Shown: in pieces, positions 58,147 to 61,068 of the stretch
Numbering within the stretch: the stretch's first letter is position 1
Layout of the letters: every line of letters starts with the position of its first letter
Origin: Lachnospiraceae bacterium UBA7054
GTDB lineage: Bacteria > Bacillota > Clostridia > Lachnospirales > Lachnospiraceae
Length of the DNA: 61,068 nucleotides
NCBI GenBank assembly: GCA_002492725.1
Contig: DLAF01000011.1
Location: forward strand, 72,526 to 133,593
Reading direction: 5' to 3'
Notes under the pieces: model-generated
What the model saw: only the letters and a program-made list of their open reading frames with translations
Told to the model about the DNA's origin: nothing
Database searches by the model: none
Position numbers and translations under genes: made by a program

Positions 58147-59802
58147 TTACACCTCAAAACAGCTTCCTCCCACAAATTCTCTGCACAGGGAGTTTTTCGG
58201 CAGTTCCTCGCTGCTGACGCCCAGGAAGTATTCCAGGAATTTGAGAAGCCGTTTTGCTTCATGATACTCCGGCGCTCCCTTTTCGATCCCGAATAAAAGC
58301 GGCTCGGCATACTGCTTGAGCACAGCCAGTTCATAGAGCAAAGCCGAGTTGAACATGGCATCCGCTTCCTCCTGGAACGGGAATATGTACTTTTCCTCTC
58401 CGCGCCTGACAGACGACCACATAGAGATCGTACGCGCTGCGGTAGCGCCTCTGGTCCTGGCATCCCGCACGATACGGCGCAGCAGACGGTTATCCGTGGT
58501 GGGAATCCTGTTGTGCTCATCCACATTCAGCGTGGTGAGCGCGCTGATATAAATCTTATATTTGCTCTCAGCGGGCAGGGTGTAGGACATCTTTTCGTTG
58601 AGTCCGTGTATCCCCTCGATCACCAGAATATCGTCCTCGCCGAGGCGGGTCTTCTTTCCGCTGTACTCCCGCTTTCCCGTCTTGAAGTTAAAGGTGGGAA
58701 GCGCTACCTCCTCCCCCGCAAGAAGGGCTGTCATATCCTTATTGAACTGCTCTACATCAAGCGCTTCCAGGCACTCAAAATCAGGATTTCCCTCCTCATC
58801 CCTGGGCGTGTTCTCATGGTTTACATAATAATTGTCCAATCCGATGGGATGCGGTTTTAACCCATAAGTTCTAAGCTGAATGGCAAGCCTGTGGGAGAAA
58901 GTCGTCTTTCCCGATGAAGAAGGGCCTGCAATCATAACAAACTTCACCCCCTCGCGCCTGGCGATATCTCTGGCAATCTCCCCGATGCGCCTTTCCTGCA
59001 GCGCTTCCTGCACCAAAATCATGTCGGAAATACTCCCTCTGCAGATCTGATCGTTTAAATCGCCCACCGTGTCGATTCCCAGCTCCTCTCCCCACGCTCC
59101 GGTTGCCAACAGCGTCTGGAAGAGTTTTTTGCGAGGCTTAAATTCCGGAAGCGTCTCCGGATCTTCCTGTTCCGGGAGGAGTAAAATCATGCCCTCCTCA
59201 TAGGCAAAGAGGTCAAAATGCCTGACATAACCGGTGCTTGGCATCATGTATCCATAATAATAATCGTAGTAATCTCCCATACAGTAAACATTGATATTGG
59301 AGCTTCTGCGATAGCGGAACAGGGACACCTTATCCTTCATGCCGTTCTCTGCAAACAATGCCACGGCCTCCTCCGCAGGATATGCCTTCTTCGTCACCAG
59401 AAGATCCATATCCACGAGTTCGCCCATACGATCCTTCACCTTCTCGATCATGGCCGCATCCATCTTCAGCCCGCCTCGAAAAGCACAGTAATAACCCGCA
59501 CCGATGGCAAATTCGACTTTGACGTTAGCCGCCGCCTCCAGGCCGGCCACATCTTTGACCGCCTTCATCATCAACATGATAGCTGTCCGCACATAAGTCT
59601 TATGGCCGATGGCATCCCTGCAGGTAATAAAGGTCAGATCGCAGTCCCTGTCCACCCGCTTCATCAGCTCGCGGATTTTCCCGTTCACAGTCACAAGCGC
59701 AATCTGGTCCACGTAGTCGTTCTGGTGCTCCTCCGCAACGACCTCATACTTGATGCCGTCCTCATAATAATATTCCTTCCCGTCGATCCTGATGGTAACC
59801 AT
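58147..59802 (-). CDS. Nucleoside kinase (uridine kinase-like, with TGS/ThrRS-like N terminus)
   Basis: A 551-residue protein found in Clostridia. The N-terminal ~250 residues resemble the TGS and second additional domain of threonyl-tRNA synthetase (VTIRIDGKEYYYEDGIKYEVV start). The C-terminal half is a P-loop kinase with AGPSSSGKTTFSHRLAIQL near residue 294, LDNYYVNHENTPRDEEGNPDFECLEALDVEQF and ILVIEGIHGLNEKM, as in uridine kinase. Arg-rich RRIVRDARTRGATAA matches the phosphate-binding lid. Probable reaction: phosphorylation of uridine or cytidine. The reason for the tRNA-synthetase-like domain is unknown. Its stop lies 15 bp before rnpB. Confidence 0.88.
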   Translation of the reverse strand: MVTIRIDGKEYYYEDGIKYEVVAEEHQNDYVDQIALVTVNGKIRELMKRVDRDCDLTFITCRDAIGHKTYVRTAIMLMMKAVKDVAGLEAAANVKVEFAIGAGYYCAFRGGLKMDAAMIEKVKDRMGELVDMDLLVTKKAYPAEEAVALFAENGMKDKVSLFRYRRSSNINVYCMGDYYDYYYGYMMPSTGYVRHFDLFAYEEGMILLLPEQEDPETLPEFKPRKKLFQTLLATGAWGEELGIDTVGDLNDQICRGSISDMILVQEALQERRIGEIARDIARREGVKFVMIAGPSSSGKTTFSHRLAIQLRTYGLKPHPIGLDNYYVNHENTPRDEEGNPDFECLEALDVEQFNKDMTALLAGEEVALPTFNFKTGKREYSGKKTRLGEDDILVIEGIHGLNEKMSYTLPAESKYKIYISALTTLNVDEHNRIPTTDNRLLRRIVRDARTRGATAARTISMWSSVRRGEEKYIFPFQEEADAMFNSALLYELAVLKQYAEPLLFGIEKGAPEYHEAKRLLKFLEYFLGVSSEELPKNSLCREFVGGSCFEV

Positions 59803-59874
59803 AGGCGTCCCCCTCCTTCTCCTTACGTATTTATGCCGTATTTTGATTGTGTATTACGAAGCCTCTCACAAAAT

Positions 59875-60591
59875 CTACATCTGCCTTACCCGCATATTGT
59901 CCTGCAAGAGAGCCTCCACCTGTTCATAGCGCGCTCTTCTCTTTTCTTCGTGAAGTCCCTGCGCGCGCAGATTCTTTAAAATCTCCTCATACAAGGCAGC
60001 TTCTCTCTCCAAAAAAGATAAAAAAACAGGTGTTTTCTTTTGCAGCAATACCGGCCCGTAACGATCTTTAAGTTTACATAACTCGTCATCCGCCGTCTCT
60101 TCCTTCTGATCCGATACGGCGCGTATCACCTGATAAAACTTGCCGTCCTCCTCAATCATTTCCTCATCGGCGATCGCGTATCCGCTCTCCCGCAGGAATC
60201 GTCTAAACTGCTCGATCTCGGACTGTGGCTGTAAAATCAGCTCACGAAAGGAAGCCGCCTTTTCCCGCTCAGTCTCCAAAATCCGCCGCATCAGGCCGCC
60301 GCCCATCCCGGCGCAGATCAGGGTATCCGCCTCCCCAATAGTATAGTTATGTAAACCATCCGAAAGTCTTGTCTCAATCTGCCTTCCAAGGCCGTAAGCC
60401 GCCACATTTTCCCCGGCTGCCCGCAGAGGCCCTTCCCGCAGATCCATAGCCAGTACCCAAGGACTTTTTGTCTGCTGCACCAGCCAGATCGGTACAAAGC
60501 CGTGGTCACAGCCCACATCGCAGACGCGGTTTCCCGCAGTCACCATACTAACGACCGACCGCAGTCTTTTTGACAACGTAACAGGACGCAT
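59875..60591 (-). CDS. trmK: tRNA (adenine22-N1)-methyltransferase TrmK
   Basis: The 238-residue SAM methyltransferase modifies A22 of tRNA. Motif I is VCDVGCDHGFVPIWLVQQ (~23-40), followed by LAMDLREGPLRAAGENVAAYG and the catalytic region ICAGMGGGLMRRIL (~90-103). LILQPQSEIEQFRRFLRESGYAI is the conserved NPPY-like position (QPQS in this family). Starts one base inside the rpoD stop codon (TGATG overlap), so it is coupled to rpoD, the conserved rpoD-trmK order. Confidence 0.93.
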   Translation of the reverse strand: MRPVTLSKRLRSVVSMVTAGNRVCDVGCDHGFVPIWLVQQTKSPWVLAMDLREGPLRAAGENVAAYGLGRQIETRLSDGLHNYTIGEADTLICAGMGGGLMRRILETEREKAASFRELILQPQSEIEQFRRFLRESGYAIADEEMIEEDGKFYQVIRAVSDQKEETADDELCKLKDRYGPVLLQKKTPVFLSFLEREAALYEEILKNLRAQGLHEEKRRARYEQVEALLQDNMRVRQM

Positions 60592-61068
60592 CAGTCAAGA
60601 TAATCCTTCAGTTTGCGGCTTCTGCTGGGATGACGGAGTTTTCTTAATGCTTTGGCCTCAATCTGCCTGATCCGCTCACGGGTCACGTTGAACTCCTTAC
60701 CCACTTCCTCAAGCGTCCTCGCCCGGCCGTCATCCAGTCCGAAACGCAAACGCAGCACCTTCTGCTCTCTCTCCGTCAGGGTCCCCAGCACCTCCACAAG
60801 CTGCTCTTTTAACAGCGTAAAGGCTGCCGCATCTGCGGGTACGGGCACATTATCATCCTGAATGAAATCGCCTAAGTGGCTGTCTTCCTCCTCACCGATG
60901 GGCGTCTCCAAAGACACCGGCTCCTGCGATATCTTTAAAATCTCACGCACCCGCTCCACAGGCATATTCATCTGCTCCGCGATCTCCTCCGGGGTAGGTT
61001 CCCTTCCCAGCTCCTGCAAAAGCTGACGGCTCACGCGGATCAGTTTGTTGATGGTCTCCACCATATGC
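60591..61068 (-). CDS. rpoD: RNA polymerase primary sigma factor RpoD (3' part)
   Basis: The last 159 codons of SigA are present; the gene runs off the right edge. Visible are the end of region 3 (HMVETINKLIRVSRQLLQELGREPTPEEIAEQM) and region 4 with EREQKVLRLRFGLDDGRARTLEEVG, and the -35-binding helix VTRERIRQIEAKALRKLRHPSRS. Its activity fits the TTGACA/TATAAT promoters seen throughout the window. Confidence 0.97.
   Translation of the reverse strand, partial: HMVETINKLIRVSRQLLQELGREPTPEEIAEQMNMPVERVREILKISQEPVSLETPIGEEEDSHLGDFIQDDNVPVPADAAAFTLLKEQLVEVLGTLTEREQKVLRLRFGLDDGRARTLEEVGKEFNVTRERIRQIEAKALRKLRHPSRSRKLKDYLD

Overview
The window looks like a chromosomal segment of an endospore-forming Clostridia member, most likely family Lachnospiraceae. 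The evidence is the complete spoIIIAA-AH operon, spoIVB, a Spo0A-type DNA-binding protein, Gram-positive LexA boxes on recA, an RNase P RNA that looks like type A, and Firmicutes housekeeping gene order. Almost all genes lie on the minus strand; only rqcH (9.5-11.3 kb) and a PHP-domain gene (50.4-51.2 kb) are on the plus strand. No tRNA, rRNA, transposase, integrase, phage gene or CRISPR array was seen.

Layout in coordinate order. 0-2.2 kb: the start of a gene that may be rny, then recX and recA with a LexA-controlled promoter. 2.2-9.4 kb: one apparent operon read from 9.4 kb downward (yicC, remA, gmk, rpoZ, rimO, pgsA, cinA and a PYG-repeat membrane protein). It has a strong promoter, a long hairpin-rich leader and an intrinsic terminator. 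9.5-14.5 kb: rqcH, convergent with a SpoVB/MurJ-like flippase, then glgA. 14.6-15.1 kb: a Spo0A DNA-binding-domain protein without a complete receiver domain. 15.2-30.3 kb: a glycan-use locus with SGNH esterase, GH8, two CUT1 permeases, a solute-binding lipoprotein, a YesMN-type two-component pair, a chemoreceptor, GH43 and GH26. 30.4-40.9 kb: the conserved sporulation and isoprenoid block (spoIVB, recN, argR, nadK, tlyA, dxs, ispA, xseB, xseA, nusB, asp23). 41-45 kb: a secreted transglutaminase-like protein, prfC and deoB. 45-50.2 kb: spoIIIAH to spoIIIAA. 50.4-57.6 kb: PHP protein, CmpB-like membrane protein, two CobW-type GTPases (one with a His-rich tract, one with a DUF1980-like end), an ABC exporter, an aldose-epimerase-like protein and a secreted trypsin-like protease. 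57.7-61 kb: rnpB, a uridine-kinase-like nucleoside kinase, trmK and the 3' part of rpoD.

The most notable feature comes from gene order. In Bacillus and many Clostridia spo0A directly follows spoIVB. Here the next sporulation gene after spoIVB in the same direction is the Spo0A-type gene, but about 15 kb of glycan-use genes lie between them, and the Spo0A-type protein has lost most of its phospho-receiver domain. A second candidate for new biology is the roughly 210-nt yicC leader: four consecutive hairpins, with one loop exactly complementary over 9 nt to the bases just ahead of the Shine-Dalgarno sequence.

The glycan locus reads as several transcripts with visible promoters and terminators. 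Its enzymes all lack signal peptides, so the model is uptake of oligosaccharides by the ABC importer and breakdown in the cytoplasm. No ATPase for the importer is encoded here. Promoters, hairpins and starts were read by eye; family assignments rest on recognised motifs and not on database searches.
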